A stretch of DNA of 58,633 nt from Caldilineales bacterium (GTDB lineage: Bacteria > Chloroflexota > Anaerolineae > Caldilineales > Caldilineaceae), in assembly GCA_012271135.1 (NCBI GenBank), contig JAAXGZ010000101.1:7842-66474 (forward strand). The letters run 5' to 3'. Every line of letters begins with the position of its first letter. Position 1 is the first letter of the stretch. The notes under the pieces were generated by a model that was not told where the DNA came from, searched no databases, and saw only the letters and a list, made by a program, of their open reading frames with translations. The translations under genes were made by a program, and so were the position numbers. Shown one piece after another: positions 18,051-27,432 of this stretch.

Positions 18051-19189
18051 GCTGCACCCTCCCGGGCCAGTTCCACCACGCGCTTGGCCGCTTCCGAAAA
18101 GCGGGCAGCAAACTCAACGTCGTAGGGCTCAAGAATTCGGTGGGCCTCCGCCTCGTTGGTGCCCACCAGGCGCACGACAAAGGGAATCCGGGTCTCGATC
18201 TCGTCCATCGCCGCAGCCATGCCCTCAGCCACTTCGTCGCACCGGGTAATCCCACCGGCGACGTTGACCAGCAGAGCGCGCACGCCCGGGTCCCTGACCA
18301 TGATGCGGACGGCCTGTGTGACCTGCTCCACCGACGAGCCGCCTCCCAGATCCAGAAAGTTGGCAGGATCACCACCGTAGTACTTGACCGCATCCATGGT
18401 TGCCATGGCAAGTCCGGCACCATTGGCCAGACAGGCCACATTGCCCCCCAGATACACGAAATTCAGGCCCGCGTTGAGGGCTTCGACTTCGGTCGGATGC
18501 TGGTCTTCGCTTCCCAGTTCGGACCCGAACTCCGGTTGGCGGTACAGGGCATTGTCATCCAGGGTCATCTTGCCGTCGAGCGCCACCAGTTGATCACTGT
18601 AGTTGATGATAAGAGGATTGATCTCCAGGAGGTCCGCGTCGTGCTTGATCAACGCGGTGTGCAACTTGGAGACCAATCGGTGGAACGCGGGCCAGAGGGC
18701 CACCGGCAACTCGATTTCGCGTGCCAAACGGGTGCACTGGTAGCTGCGGATGCCCATGAATGGATCCGCGTAAATTCTTCGGATCTTACCGGGACTGCGG
18801 GCTGCCACCTCCTCAATTTCCATGCCACCTTCCGAACTTGCCATCACCATGATCTGCTGACTGGTCCGGTCAATCAAGGCCGCCAAGTACAACTCCGCCT
18901 TGATGTGCGACGCCTGCTCCACCAGCACCCGTTGCACCTTGTGGCCCTTGATGTCCATCCCCAGGATGTGTGCCGCCGCATCCTCGGCCTCATCCGGATT
19001 CTCGGCAAGCCGAATGCCCCCGGCCTTGCCCCTGCCGCCGGTCAGCACCTGAGCCTTGACCGCCACCACCGAACCGCAGTCAATGGCGATTTGCCTTGCG
19101 CCGTCGGGTGTCATCGCCACGGCGCCCTGGGGCACTGGTATGCCTTCCCGTTCTAGCAACGACTTCGTCTGGTATTCGTGCAGGTTCAT
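18047..19189 (-). CDS. sucC: Succinyl-CoA ligase, beta subunit
   Basis: A 380-residue ADP-forming beta subunit with the N-terminal ATP-grasp domain (MNLHEYQ, then KAQVLTGGRGKAGG) and the C-terminal ligase domain (NPADFL-like NFLDLGGGSS, and VNVAGGITRCDEVA). It holds the nucleotide site and the second grip on the phosphohistidine loop. A strong Shine-Dalgarno sequence (GAGGAGGG) is 6-7 bases before the ATG. It is first in the sucC-sucD pair and follows the BKACE gene by 47 bp, giving a run BKACE-sucC-sucD-acs devoted to CoA-thioester chemistry. Confidence 0.96.
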
Positions 19190-19236
19190 GCAACAGCCCT
19201 CCTCTTGAGGACGGGATTGGCAGCGGCCGGGTCACA

Positions 19237-20082
19237 TCAGTCCAAAGGAAGCCGGCCGCGACCCGGCAGGCCGAGGATCGCGGCCGCTTCGGCCACCGTC
19301 GCTGGTTCCATGTTGAGCAACTGCAGAATGCGCACCGCCCTGGTCACCAGTTGTGCATTCGACTCTGCCAGGACGCCGCGCGCGTAGTAGAGGTTGTCCT
19401 CGAACCCAACCCGGACGTGGCCCCCCATGAGAGGTGCCACCGTGGTCATCTCCAACTGATTCCGCCCCACGCCCAACACCGACCAAATCGCATCCGGTGG
19501 AAGTTGGCGATGCATGAAGAGCAGGTTGTCGATGGTAGCGGGAATCCCCCACCGGATGCCCATACACAGCTGGTACCAGGGCGGTGCGGCCACCAATCCT
19601 TCGCGCACCAAGGCATTGGCCTGGTCGATGTGGCCCACGTCGAACACTTCCAACTCGGGCTTGATGTCAGCCTCCCCCATGCGCCGTGCCGCCTCCCGCG
19701 CCCAATCCGGCGTGTTGAGGAACGGTCTCTCACCCAGATTGAACGTCCCGGCGTCCAAGGAACAAATATCCGGGCACAACCCCAACACTTCCAGGCGGTG
19801 CGCGGTGTCCTGCCCTGCCAGGTTGTAGCCGCTTGTGGTGAGATTCACAAGCACCGGGCAGGCCGCCCGGATGCGATCCACGGTTTCACGGAACAGATCA
19901 AGAGCGGACGTTGCTTTCCCGGTGTCGGGTTCGCGGACGTGGACGTGCACGATGGCAGCCCCGGCAGCGTGTGCCTCAATCGCGCTGTTCGCAATTTCCT
20001 TGGGGGAGTAGGGAACTGCCGGATTCATCTCCTTGGTCGGCTGCGAACCGACTAGAGCAGCGGAAATGATGACCGGTGTCAT
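19237..20082 (-). CDS. BKACE-type beta-keto acid cleavage enzyme (DUF849)
   Basis: A 281-residue (beta/alpha)8-barrel enzyme of the BKACE family, whose members condense a beta-keto acid with acetyl-CoA and cleave it to acetoacetate and a new CoA-ester, using a zinc ion. The HVHVRE motif near residue 45 gives two zinc-ligand histidines; MGGHVRVGFEDNLY near 205-218 is the other family landmark. The ATG at 20082 (MTPVIISAALVGSQ) is chosen because family members begin there; an upstream start at 20136 would add 18 unconserved residues. The product would enter CoA metabolism next to sucCD and acs. The actual beta-keto acid cannot be read from sequence. Confidence 0.87.
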   Translation of the reverse strand: MTPVIISAALVGSQPTKEMNPAVPYSPKEIANSAIEAHAAGAAIVHVHVREPDTGKATSALDLFRETVDRIRAACPVLVNLTTSGYNLAGQDTAHRLEVLGLCPDICSLDAGTFNLGERPFLNTPDWAREAARRMGEADIKPELEVFDVGHIDQANALVREGLVAAPPWYQLCMGIRWGIPATIDNLLFMHRQLPPDAIWSVLGVGRNQLEMTTVAPLMGGHVRVGFEDNLYYARGVLAESNAQLVTRAVRILQLLNMEPATVAEAAAILGLPGRGRLPLD

Positions 20083-20156
20083 TGCACTGAATTGCTGTGC
20101 CGGCTCGGGATGGGCGTGGGCGCGGTCACTGGGCAAGCACTCGACTGTGCCGTGGG

Positions 20157-21845
20157 TCAGGCAGTCTTGTTTTGAATCTTCTTCCAGCTATCGCGCAACG
20201 GAACGGTGCGCAACAGCACAGGCCTGTCCGGCGCGGCCGAGTCCGCCTTGAAGTATCCAATGCGCTCCAGTTGAATGGTGTCGGCACGGGCATCCTCGAG
20301 CGTTCCCGGTTCCACCTGGGCCCCCGTCACGATCCGGCGGGAATCCGGATTGAAATGGTCCATCACCTCGTCCGGGGAGGCCTGTCCGGCGTTGGGGTCC
20401 GCAAATAGGTGATCCAACAGGTGCACCTCCGCCGGAACGGCCGTGCGCGAGTCCACCCAGTGAATGGTGCCCCGCACCTTGCGCCCGTCCGGAGCAGTGC
20501 CGCCGCGCGAAGCGGGATCATGCGTACAGTGGATTTCGACCACCCGTCCATCGCTGTCGCGCACGACGCCGGTGCAGATCACCAGCCAGGCATAGCGCAA
20601 CCGGACTTCGCGGCCTACGGCAAGACGGTGGAAACGGCGCGGCGGATCGTCCATGTAGTCCGCGCGCTCGACCCATACCTCTCGGCTAAAGGACACCATC
20701 CTGGTGCCCTGTGAAGAATCTTCGGGGTTGTTCACGGCCTCCAACAAGTCCGTTTCCCCTTCCGGATAGGTCGTTACCACCAGCTTTACAGGATCCAGAA
20801 CCCCCATGCGGCGGCGCGCGGTCTGGTTCAGCTCCTCCCTGATGCAGTGTTCGAACTTCTGGATTTCGACCATCGTGTTGGCTCTGGCCACACCAACCTG
20901 TCGGCACAGGTTGCGGATGGCGACCGGCGGCACTCCCCGCCGCCGCAGGCCTGCCAGCGTACCCAGACGGGGATCGTCCCAGCCGTCCAGGAGGCCCTTC
21001 GCCATGATGCGGCGCAGGACCCGTTTATGCAGCACCGTGTGGGTGAGTTCCAACCGGGCGAATTCCAGTTGAATTGGCTTATACACTCCCAGGCGGTCCA
21101 GGAACCACTGATATAACGGGTTGTGGTCGGCAAACTCGAGGGTGCAAATGGAGTGCGTGACCCGCTCAATGGAATCACTCTGGCCGTGGGCCCAGTCGTA
21201 CATCGGATAAATGCACCATTGGTCGCCGGTCTGGTGGTGCCTGGCATGGGCGATGCGATACAGAACCGGGTCCCGCAGGTTGATGTTGGGGGAAGCCATG
21301 TCGATCCGGGCCCTCAACACCTTGCTGCCGTCGGGATGCAGGCCGTCCTTCATTTCCCGCAGCAACCTAAGGTTTTCCTCCGGCGATCGGTCGCGGAAAG
21401 GACTGTTGCGGCCCGGTTCGGTCAAGGTGCCGCGCATCTCCCGTATCCGGTCGGCACTCAAATCGTCGACATAGGCGTGACCGCGGCGGACCAGTTCCTC
21501 GGCCCACTCGTACAGCTGTTCAAAATAGCCGGACGCAAACTTGACGGTGCCGTCCCACTGTACACCGAGCCAGCGGATGTCCGTCTGCATCGACTCGACG
21601 AATTCAGGGGTTTCGGTGAGTGGATTGGTGTCGTCGAACCGCAGGTTGAAGCGTCCGTTGTTTTCCCGCGCCAGGTCGCTGTTCAGGAATATTGACTTGG
21701 CATGCCCGATGTGGAGGAACCCGTTGGGTTCGGGCGGAAACCGGGTCGTGACCGGACCGTCGAGGTTGCCGCTGTCCAGGTCGGCCCTGATGCGCTGGCG
21801 AATGAAATCTTCCGGGCGTTCAACGAGCCCGGCTTCGTGCGGCAT
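20157..21845 (-). CDS. glnS: Glutaminyl-tRNA synthetase
   Basis: A 562-residue class I synthetase that attaches glutamine directly to tRNA-Gln. TRFPPEPNGFLHIGHAKS holds the HIGH motif. The KMSKS-equivalent loop reads VLHKRVLRR, with His where most GlnRS have Ser while the key Lys is kept. GWDDPRLGTLAGLRRRG and the C-terminal anticodon-binding beta-barrels are present. The ATG at 21845 is chosen because AAGGA lies upstream and the conserved protein begins soon after; the frame itself is open to 22013. Most bacteria of this general type use the GatCAB route, so a GlnRS next to tRNA-Gln is informative about decoding in this organism. Confidence 0.94.
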   Translation of the reverse strand: MPHEAGLVERPEDFIRQRIRADLDSGNLDGPVTTRFPPEPNGFLHIGHAKSIFLNSDLARENNGRFNLRFDDTNPLTETPEFVESMQTDIRWLGVQWDGTVKFASGYFEQLYEWAEELVRRGHAYVDDLSADRIREMRGTLTEPGRNSPFRDRSPEENLRLLREMKDGLHPDGSKVLRARIDMASPNINLRDPVLYRIAHARHHQTGDQWCIYPMYDWAHGQSDSIERVTHSICTLEFADHNPLYQWFLDRLGVYKPIQLEFARLELTHTVLHKRVLRRIMAKGLLDGWDDPRLGTLAGLRRRGVPPVAIRNLCRQVGVARANTMVEIQKFEHCIREELNQTARRRMGVLDPVKLVVTTYPEGETDLLEAVNNPEDSSQGTRMVSFSREVWVERADYMDDPPRRFHRLAVGREVRLRYAWLVICTGVVRDSDGRVVEIHCTHDPASRGGTAPDGRKVRGTIHWVDSRTAVPAEVHLLDHLFADPNAGQASPDEVMDHFNPDSRRIVTGAQVEPGTLEDARADTIQLERIGYFKADSAAPDRPVLLRTVPLRDSWKKIQNKTA

Positions 21846-21946
21846 ACCTTGATTCCTTGACGGCGACAGTCGGGATTGACCCCGGCACAAGGCGCGGATT
21901 CTAGCAAATGGACCGGGCTCGAGGTCCCGCCTAAAGGAAGAACCTT

Positions 21947-23020
21947 TCAATGACTGTGGCGGTAATGGGAGGCCAATGCGTCCCGCCCAAAGTCGTTGGC
22001 GGGATCCCGCCAAACGGAGTGGATGTGATTGGCGTCGTTCTGATAGTTGTCGAATTCAATGAGAAATCCAGGAGCCTGAATGCGGTAGTAGTGGGGTTCC
22101 CGACGGCGCGCGCTGCCGGACCAGGCAAAGTGCAGAGGTGCACCTGAGAGGTCACCAATCCGGGCTTGTTCCGCTTCGGCCACATCGTCCGCCAAACAGC
22201 TCAGATAATGTCCAATCAAAGCTTGCAGGCTGGAGGCCTGGTCCGGTTTGAGGCTGGCAAGGCTAACGCCGGCTCCGTGGCGTCGGATCAACAGCCTGTC
22301 GACATCCTCAGGACCTGCCCCGGTCGCCCGCATCCAGCCGTCGGTGTCGAAGGATGGCGGCAGTTCATAGGCCACCCGGGACACACTTCCCAGGAGGATG
22401 TCCTGCGGTGCGTAGGCCGAAAGCAGCGCATTCCGCCGCTGCGACCCGTCAAGCGACTCGAACAGGGCGCGGGCGCAGTCCTCGAGATCATGCAGCGGTC
22501 GCAGACTTGCGCCGCGGCGCAGCGCGCTTTCGGCGGGGTTGGACCCCAGGAACAAGGGATACGGAGAGAGTAGGCGTCCATTTGCCACGGCAAAGTGCAG
22601 GGACACATGATGGCCTTCGAACCGCCAACTCCACGGTTCGATCGCGTCGGGTCGTCCAAAGAGGGACAGGCAGTAGTTCTGGGGATCCCGCCCCGGAAGG
22701 GACCGGGTAAATCCCTCTTTGCCGTCCAGGATGGCTTCCATGGCCATGATCAACTGGACCGTGTTGTATCCGGTTGGGCTGAGCGAATCATGCAGTAGTT
22801 GCATCACGAGTTGGTGTTGCGGCCGGGCCATGTCCCTGAGAGCCAGGCCCTGCCTGGCAATCGGCGTGTAGTTCCAGAACGTTCGTTCCTGCTCGTCCGC
22901 AAAATCGAGGCACAGGTGACGCAGTTGCTCATCGTCCAGGGCATCCAGCAGCATGGAGAGCCGATGCCCCATGCGTTCGGCCGCGTCGCGCGCAACTTGG
23001 AGGCGAGAAGCGTCATCCAT
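21947..23020 (-). CDS. DUF3500 family protein
   Basis: A 357-residue protein with the family core around residues 105-170: RSLPGRDPQNYCLSLFG, then WSWRFEGHHVSLHFAVANG and SPYPLFLGSNPAE. The C-terminal segment HYYRIQAPGFLIEFDN followed by HIHSVWRDP is also typical. No function is established that I can name; conserved His and Asp residues might bind a metal. The ATG at 23020 is used; the longer frame begins with a TTG at 23071 inside the region of the tRNA-Gln terminator. It sits between tRNA-Gln and glnS on the same strand, with 101 bp to glnS. Confidence 0.8.
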   Translation of the reverse strand: MDDASRLQVARDAAERMGHRLSMLLDALDDEQLRHLCLDFADEQERTFWNYTPIARQGLALRDMARPQHQLVMQLLHDSLSPTGYNTVQLIMAMEAILDGKEGFTRSLPGRDPQNYCLSLFGRPDAIEPWSWRFEGHHVSLHFAVANGRLLSPYPLFLGSNPAESALRRGASLRPLHDLEDCARALFESLDGSQRRNALLSAYAPQDILLGSVSRVAYELPPSFDTDGWMRATGAGPEDVDRLLIRRHGAGVSLASLKPDQASSLQALIGHYLSCLADDVAEAEQARIGDLSGAPLHFAWSGSARRREPHYYRIQAPGFLIEFDNYQNDANHIHSVWRDPANDFGRDALASHYRHSH

Positions 23021-23050
23021 GATCAAGTCCAAGTGGTTTGCAAACAAATG

Positions 23051-23068
23051 AAGCCGCGTGCGCGGCTT
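23051..23068 (-). terminator. Rho-independent terminator after tRNA-Gln
   Basis: An 8-bp perfect stem (AAGCCGCG/CGCGGCTT) with a 2-base apex lies 25 bp downstream of the tRNA on the minus strand and is followed by the T-rich run TTCATTTGTTTG. The very short apex means that the real loop is probably 4 bases with a 7-bp stem. Confidence 0.6.
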
Positions 23069-23093
23069 CAAACGGGCGGCTGGGCGGCCAGGA

Positions 23094-23169
<76 letters not shown>

Positions 23170-23319
23170 AGGTCCGGTAACCGACCTTGGAAATCCATTA
23201 TAAGCGACGGTCCGCTGGAAATGGTTGTGCCGGCCGCGGTTGCGCGGGTCGGATGGTCCCCTCACCGGTCCCAGGGAACGGGGCGGTGCATGCCAGCGCG
23301 CCTGCCACGCCGACGGCAG

Positions 23320-24873
23320 TTAAGCTCCGGTGGCATGGCCTGCTGCTTCAAGCACCTGGGCCGCATGCCGTAGGCGAGTCACAACGTTGTCCTGCCCCAA
23401 TGCCTCGGCAATGGGAAACAGGGGCAGAGATGCCTTGGTACCCGACAGGGCTGCACGCATGCAACCGAAGTACAGCCCCGGTTTGGTGTCGGCGCGGGCC
23501 GCTGCGGCGCGGATTGCGGTTTCCAGGGAGGCGGCGTTGAACACCGGCATGGTGGCAACCGTGTCCGCCGCGCTCTTCAGCAGCGAAACACTGGTGGCCC
23601 TGTCCTGTTTGCGGGCCAGCAGCATGTCCGGATCCGGATAGTCCAGTCCGGCCGAATCGGCAAACAACCACTCAAGCCAGGCAGGAGCTTCCGACAGCGT
23701 GCGAATCCGATCGACCAATTCCCCGACCACAATGGTCAGGCCGGGCATGGCGGAGAGTTGGGACGGGGTGCGTCCAAACGCCTTGGTGAGATACGGTTGC
23801 AGCATCGTCAGCACAGCTTCCCGTTCCATCTTGCGCAGATACAAGCCGTTCATCCAGGCAAGCTTGTCGTACGGCATCGTTGCCGGAGCCGCGGAAATGC
23901 TGCGCACATCGAACCGTCGGACCAGTTCGTCCCGGGCGAAGACTTCCTCGGACGCATCGGCGGTCCAGCCCAACAGGGCCAGGAAGTTGAACATTGCCTC
24001 GGGGAGATAACCGGCATCCCGGAATTCGTCAACGTGCACGGGCATGACGGCTCCATCAACGAGAGGCGGGCGGCGCTTGCTCATTTTGCCCTCACCGTTG
24101 GGATTGAGGATGACCGGCAGGTGCACAAAGACCGGCATGTTCCACTCAAACGCCTGATACAGCAGCCAATGGTAGGGAGCGGTGGGCAACCATTCCTGTC
24201 CGCGCAGCACATCGGTGATACCCATCAGGTGGTCATCCACAACCACAGCCAAGTGGTAGACGGCCATGCCGTCGCTCTTCAGGAGCACGGGGTCGTGCAG
24301 GGTGGCCGCGTCAACCGAGATACAGCCCCGGATCAGATCGTCGACTTGGATGGATCCGGAATCGGGCACGGCAAGGCGGATCGTGTGTTCGTGGCCGCGG
24401 TCCGCCATGGCCTGGGCCTGCCGCTTGGCCAAGCGGCGGCAATGGCCGTCATAGCCAGAAGGCCGGCCCGCATTTTGCTGTCGGCGGCGCAAATCTGCCA
24501 GCCGCTCCGGCGAGCAAAAACACCGGTAGGCGTGACCGGCCCCAATCAGATGCTCGGCATGGCTTCGATAGATCGCGCCGCGCTCGCTTTGGACATAGGG
24601 GCCATGGCCGCCGCCGACTTCCGGGCCTTCGTCCCAATCAAGTTCCAGCCACTTCAGCGCCGAAGTGATCGACTCAACACTTGCCGGATCGAATCGCTTG
24701 CTGTCCGTGTCCTCAATGCGCAGAATGAAGGTGCCTTGGTTGTGCCGCGCCCAAAGCCATGTGAACAGCGCGGTGCGCAACCCGCCTAGATGCAGCTGGC
24801 CCGTGGGGCTGGGCGCAAACCGCGTGCGAACACTTCGGGTCGCCTGGGCATCCCGTGCGTTGGGAGTGGAGAT
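23320..24873 (-). CDS. gltX: Glutamyl-tRNA synthetase, apparent AUC start
   Basis: A 517-residue class I synthetase that charges tRNA-Glu. TRFAPSPTGQLHLGGLRT (18-35) carries the HIGH-type motif, and GKMSKRRPP (262-270) the KMSKS loop. No ATG, GTG or TTG exists upstream in this frame; the first standard one is a TTG at 24780, after the HLGG motif, which would delete part of the active site. The frame begins ATC TCC ACT CCC at 24873, exactly 6 bases after a perfect AGGAGG (24885-24880) and one base after the stop of the preceding gene. An ATC in place of ATG would give a natural N-terminus, (M)STPNARD. A single-base sequencing error is the alternative. Confidence 0.9.
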   Translation of the reverse strand: MSTPNARDAQATRSVRTRFAPSPTGQLHLGGLRTALFTWLWARHNQGTFILRIEDTDSKRFDPASVESITSALKWLELDWDEGPEVGGGHGPYVQSERGAIYRSHAEHLIGAGHAYRCFCSPERLADLRRRQQNAGRPSGYDGHCRRLAKRQAQAMADRGHEHTIRLAVPDSGSIQVDDLIRGCISVDAATLHDPVLLKSDGMAVYHLAVVVDDHLMGITDVLRGQEWLPTAPYHWLLYQAFEWNMPVFVHLPVILNPNGEGKMSKRRPPLVDGAVMPVHVDEFRDAGYLPEAMFNFLALLGWTADASEEVFARDELVRRFDVRSISAAPATMPYDKLAWMNGLYLRKMEREAVLTMLQPYLTKAFGRTPSQLSAMPGLTIVVGELVDRIRTLSEAPAWLEWLFADSAGLDYPDPDMLLARKQDRATSVSLLKSAADTVATMPVFNAASLETAIRAAAARADTKPGLYFGCMRAALSGTKASLPLFPIAEALGQDNVVTRLRHAAQVLEAAGHATGA

Positions 24874-24874
24874 G

Positions 24875-25873
24875 TCACACCTCCTTGGGGGACTCGGTGC
24901 CGGTCCTGATCCGGTTGATCACATCCGCCATCGCTTGGGCGGTGGCATCGATGAACGGGACTCCTTCGGGTGTGACGCTGTTGCGGTCCAGATAGCCGCC
25001 GCGCCCGGTATGTTTCATGGCGCCCATGTCGATCCTGGTTGTCCGTCCGGCAGCGGTTAGCCGCCGCCAAAGGGACAGCCGCGGAATCAGCCATCGACTG
25101 GGCGAAAACAACAGACAAAACCGATAGGCCTGATCCGTAGTGCCAATGAATTCCCAGACGTGGCTGGCGCGATCGATGCCCGAGGCGGTGAAGAAGCAGG
25201 CCAGCATTAGGACGTAAACCGGCAATCGGTACTCGTCCGACAGGTGTTGAACTGCACCGGCGGCGATCTGGCCAGCCCCGCTGTAGGAAACGATCACCAA
25301 GGGTTTGGGTTGGGCGAGATCGTAGCCGTACTGTTGCAGATGATCGGTGATTACGTGGGCACAGCCGCGGTTGTATACCATGGCGTACCGGCTGTCGGCG
25401 GAAATCAGGATGTGCAGGATGTTGCGCAGATTGATAAGGTAACCGAGCGCCGAATTGTGCAGCCGTTTCCTCAGCTTATGGCGCAGGGCCCACCGCCACA
25501 TGGGACTGAGTCTGCGGTGGGATACCAGCGGCAGGTTGTTGATCGAATACGCGAAGACATCGTCCAGCAGGACGGCATCGCTGCACAACTCCGCCAGCCG
25601 GTGCAGGATGCCCTGTTCCCGGCGGCTCATGGTCAGGGCCGAAACCCGGCCCACGCCTGACAGGAACAGTACGAAGGCGTCGCCATTGGGATTGGGTTGC
25701 CTAACCTTGTTGTCCGGTGGGATGCGATTGCGATGGATGTTGATCCTGCAGCCGGCTCGTATGTAGGGTCCCAGCGTCAGGATTGGGTAAATGGCAAATC
25801 CTAGAAACACCGCCAGCACGCACCCCCAAATCCAAAAGGCTGCGTCCAGGGGGACGTCGGCAATGGTGGGCAT
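24875..25873 (-). CDS. Hypothetical membrane-associated protein
   Basis: About 332 residues, not recognised. An N-terminal hydrophobic segment (about 8-35) anchors the protein. The middle has a soluble-looking domain with PLVIVSYSGAGQIAAGAVQHL, which resembles a nucleophile-elbow or Rossmann-type turn, followed by a second hydrophobic stretch (VYVLMLACFFTASGID) and a C-terminal region with conserved-looking His, Arg and Asp. The ATG at 25873 is preferred, with AGGGGAGAGG just upstream; a GTG at 25891 would add six residues. Its last codons contain the AGGAGG that serves gltX, so gltX translation is coupled to it. Confidence 0.6.
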   Translation of the reverse strand: MPTIADVPLDAAFWIWGCVLAVFLGFAIYPILTLGPYIRAGCRINIHRNRIPPDNKVRQPNPNGDAFVLFLSGVGRVSALTMSRREQGILHRLAELCSDAVLLDDVFAYSINNLPLVSHRRLSPMWRWALRHKLRKRLHNSALGYLINLRNILHILISADSRYAMVYNRGCAHVITDHLQQYGYDLAQPKPLVIVSYSGAGQIAAGAVQHLSDEYRLPVYVLMLACFFTASGIDRASHVWEFIGTTDQAYRFCLLFSPSRWLIPRLSLWRRLTAAGRTTRIDMGAMKHTGRGGYLDRNSVTPEGVPFIDATAQAMADVINRIRTGTESPKEV

Positions 25874-25883
25874 GTCCTCTCCC

Positions 25884-26462
25884 CTATCCACTGCTGTGGG
25901 CGAAGCGAGGATCCACTGCGGGCATCACGGAGTCTCCGGTGTCGGAGGAAGCAGCCTTGGGAATGAAGCGCTGTACCAGGAAAAACACCGCGAGTGCCAG
26001 AAGACAGGTCATGGCGTTCTGCCAGGCATCCAGCGCGTACCCGACATCGAGCACGCGCCACAGCAATCCCGCGGTCCAGATGTTGAGCAGCACCCCGAAG
26101 GTCCGCCCCAAATAGGGTAGGAGCCGATAAATGATCAGGATCCTGGGTAGGCCTGCCATGATAAACAGGGGTAGGAAACGGGAGAACTCGACGTGAACCC
26201 CGTAGGCCCTCGTTAGCAATGCGTAAACGAGGGCACTGGCACCCAGATAGGCGGCGGTGGTCAATGCCCCCGCCGCCAGTTGAAATCGGAACAGGCACCA
26301 ACCGGTAAGTGTCCGCATGAACTGCTCTGCGCCCCGCACCAATACCTCTGCCAGCACCACGACTGCCAGCATCAGGAGGGCATACTCCAAGGGCGGCACC
26401 ATGCTGCCAACCTCCGCCAATGAGTTGCGCCAAAGGAAAAAGGGACTGAACAACTCAAACAT
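25884..26462 (-). CDS. Hypothetical polytopic membrane protein
   Basis: About 192 residues with four or five hydrophobic segments (for example LLMLAVVVLAEVLVRGAE, and LLALAVFFLVQRF near the end). No family was recognised. The ATG at 26462 (MFELFSPFFLW) is chosen over 26492 because the membrane protein proper begins there. It precedes the other unknown gene by about 10 bp on the same strand, so the pair probably acts together in the membrane. Divergent from another membrane protein at 26547. Confidence 0.55.
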   Translation of the reverse strand: MFELFSPFFLWRNSLAEVGSMVPPLEYALLMLAVVVLAEVLVRGAEQFMRTLTGWCLFRFQLAAGALTTAAYLGASALVYALLTRAYGVHVEFSRFLPLFIMAGLPRILIIYRLLPYLGRTFGVLLNIWTAGLLWRVLDVGYALDAWQNAMTCLLALAVFFLVQRFIPKAASSDTGDSVMPAVDPRFAHSSG

Positions 26463-26546
26463 GATCCAGACGCCCGCAATATGCGGCGGCATCGGAGACT
26501 GCCGACCTGTGGCGGCCGTCGGCTACCGCCTCCTGCGACTCGGTTG

Positions 26547-27266
26547 ATGACCCGATACAAACCCGCATCGGACCCGGCATTTTACTTGATTGCCGGGTTC
26601 TTCGCCTGCCTCACCACACTGTGGCCCGCACTTATGGGGGTTTCCTGGCTGATGGTATCGCTGCAGGTCATTGGTTTAACCGCTGTGTCTGCGACCGCGA
26701 TTCTATCCGGCGGGGTTGGCCAGCAGGCAGCAGTAACTGTTTTGTGGCTGGTGGTACAGGCCGCGACCATCAGGGCAGCGGCCTGGATCGGGCCTGCTGC
26801 GGTTCTGAATGCAGTCCCCGGCGGCTTTGACCTGCGCGGGCTTTGGCTCCAACGGTTCCATGCCGGCCTTAAGCCGAATTTCGGTTTCGGGCCCGATAGC
26901 GAGGCGGTGGGCCTGCTGCTCAACTCGCTTCTCCTCACTCTTGGCAGCTTGTTGACCGGAGGCCTGACCGGTTCCTTTGTGATGGTTGAGCAGACCAATC
27001 GGGCCGCCCTCGCGTGGGCTGTCTTCAGCGCGGACGTTGCCGGACCGCAAGCCGGCGCCGCGCTTTCCTTTGCCGTTGCCAACCTACGTTCCGGTCCCGC
27101 CCTTCTCCTGTTGGGTTCAATGGTGGCGCATCCGGTGTTTGCCCGAGTTGCATGGAAACGCGGCCGTCAGCCTGCAGATGACGTGCCCGCCCGCAAGCCG
27201 TTGCTGGGGGCAAGTGGTTTGGCCATGGTCGGTGGGTTGATTCTGTGGTTGTTGGCGGGAACATGA
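26547..27266 (+). CDS. Hypothetical polytopic membrane protein
   Basis: About 239 residues with five or six hydrophobic segments ([15 protein letters not shown] at the N-terminus, [20 protein letters not shown] in the middle, [13 protein letters not shown] at the end). No family was recognised and no catalytic motif is visible. The ATG at 26547 is used because the preceding 22 codons are Arg- and Pro-rich and unlike a membrane protein start. The 166-bp gap to smc (27267-27432) shows no feature. Confidence 0.55.
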   Translation: MTRYKPASDPAFYLIAGFFACLTTLWPALMGVSWLMVSLQVIGLTAVSATAILSGGVGQQAAVTVLWLVVQAATIRAAAWIGPAAVLNAVPGGFDLRGLWLQRFHAGLKPNFGFGPDSEAVGLLLNSLLLTLGSLLTGGLTGSFVMVEQTNRAALAWAVFSADVAGPQAGAALSFAVANLRSGPALLLLGSMVAHPVFARVAWKRGRQPADDVPARKPLLGASGLAMVGGLILWLLAGT

Positions 27267-27432
27267 GGCCGTCCTCCAATCACGGCTCTGACGGTTGTTT
27301 GTTTCCGCATTCGAAACGGATGTCGGACCCGAATCGCTATGATGGGCTGCAGGAGCTGTCGGGAGTGCCACCGGTCTGGTCTGTGTCCATGGTTGGCAGC
27401 TTGCTGGATTCGAACACGCGTCTGGCCAGCGG

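Noticed and set aside
18140..19156. 338-codon open frame on the plus strand
   Set aside because: Antisense to sucC, whose motifs and Shine-Dalgarno sequence are clear; the plus-strand product is His- and Arg-rich without family features.
23758..24789. 343-codon open frame on the plus strand
   Set aside because: It is the antisense shadow of gltX; the minus strand encodes a complete synthetase with HIGH and KMSKS motifs.
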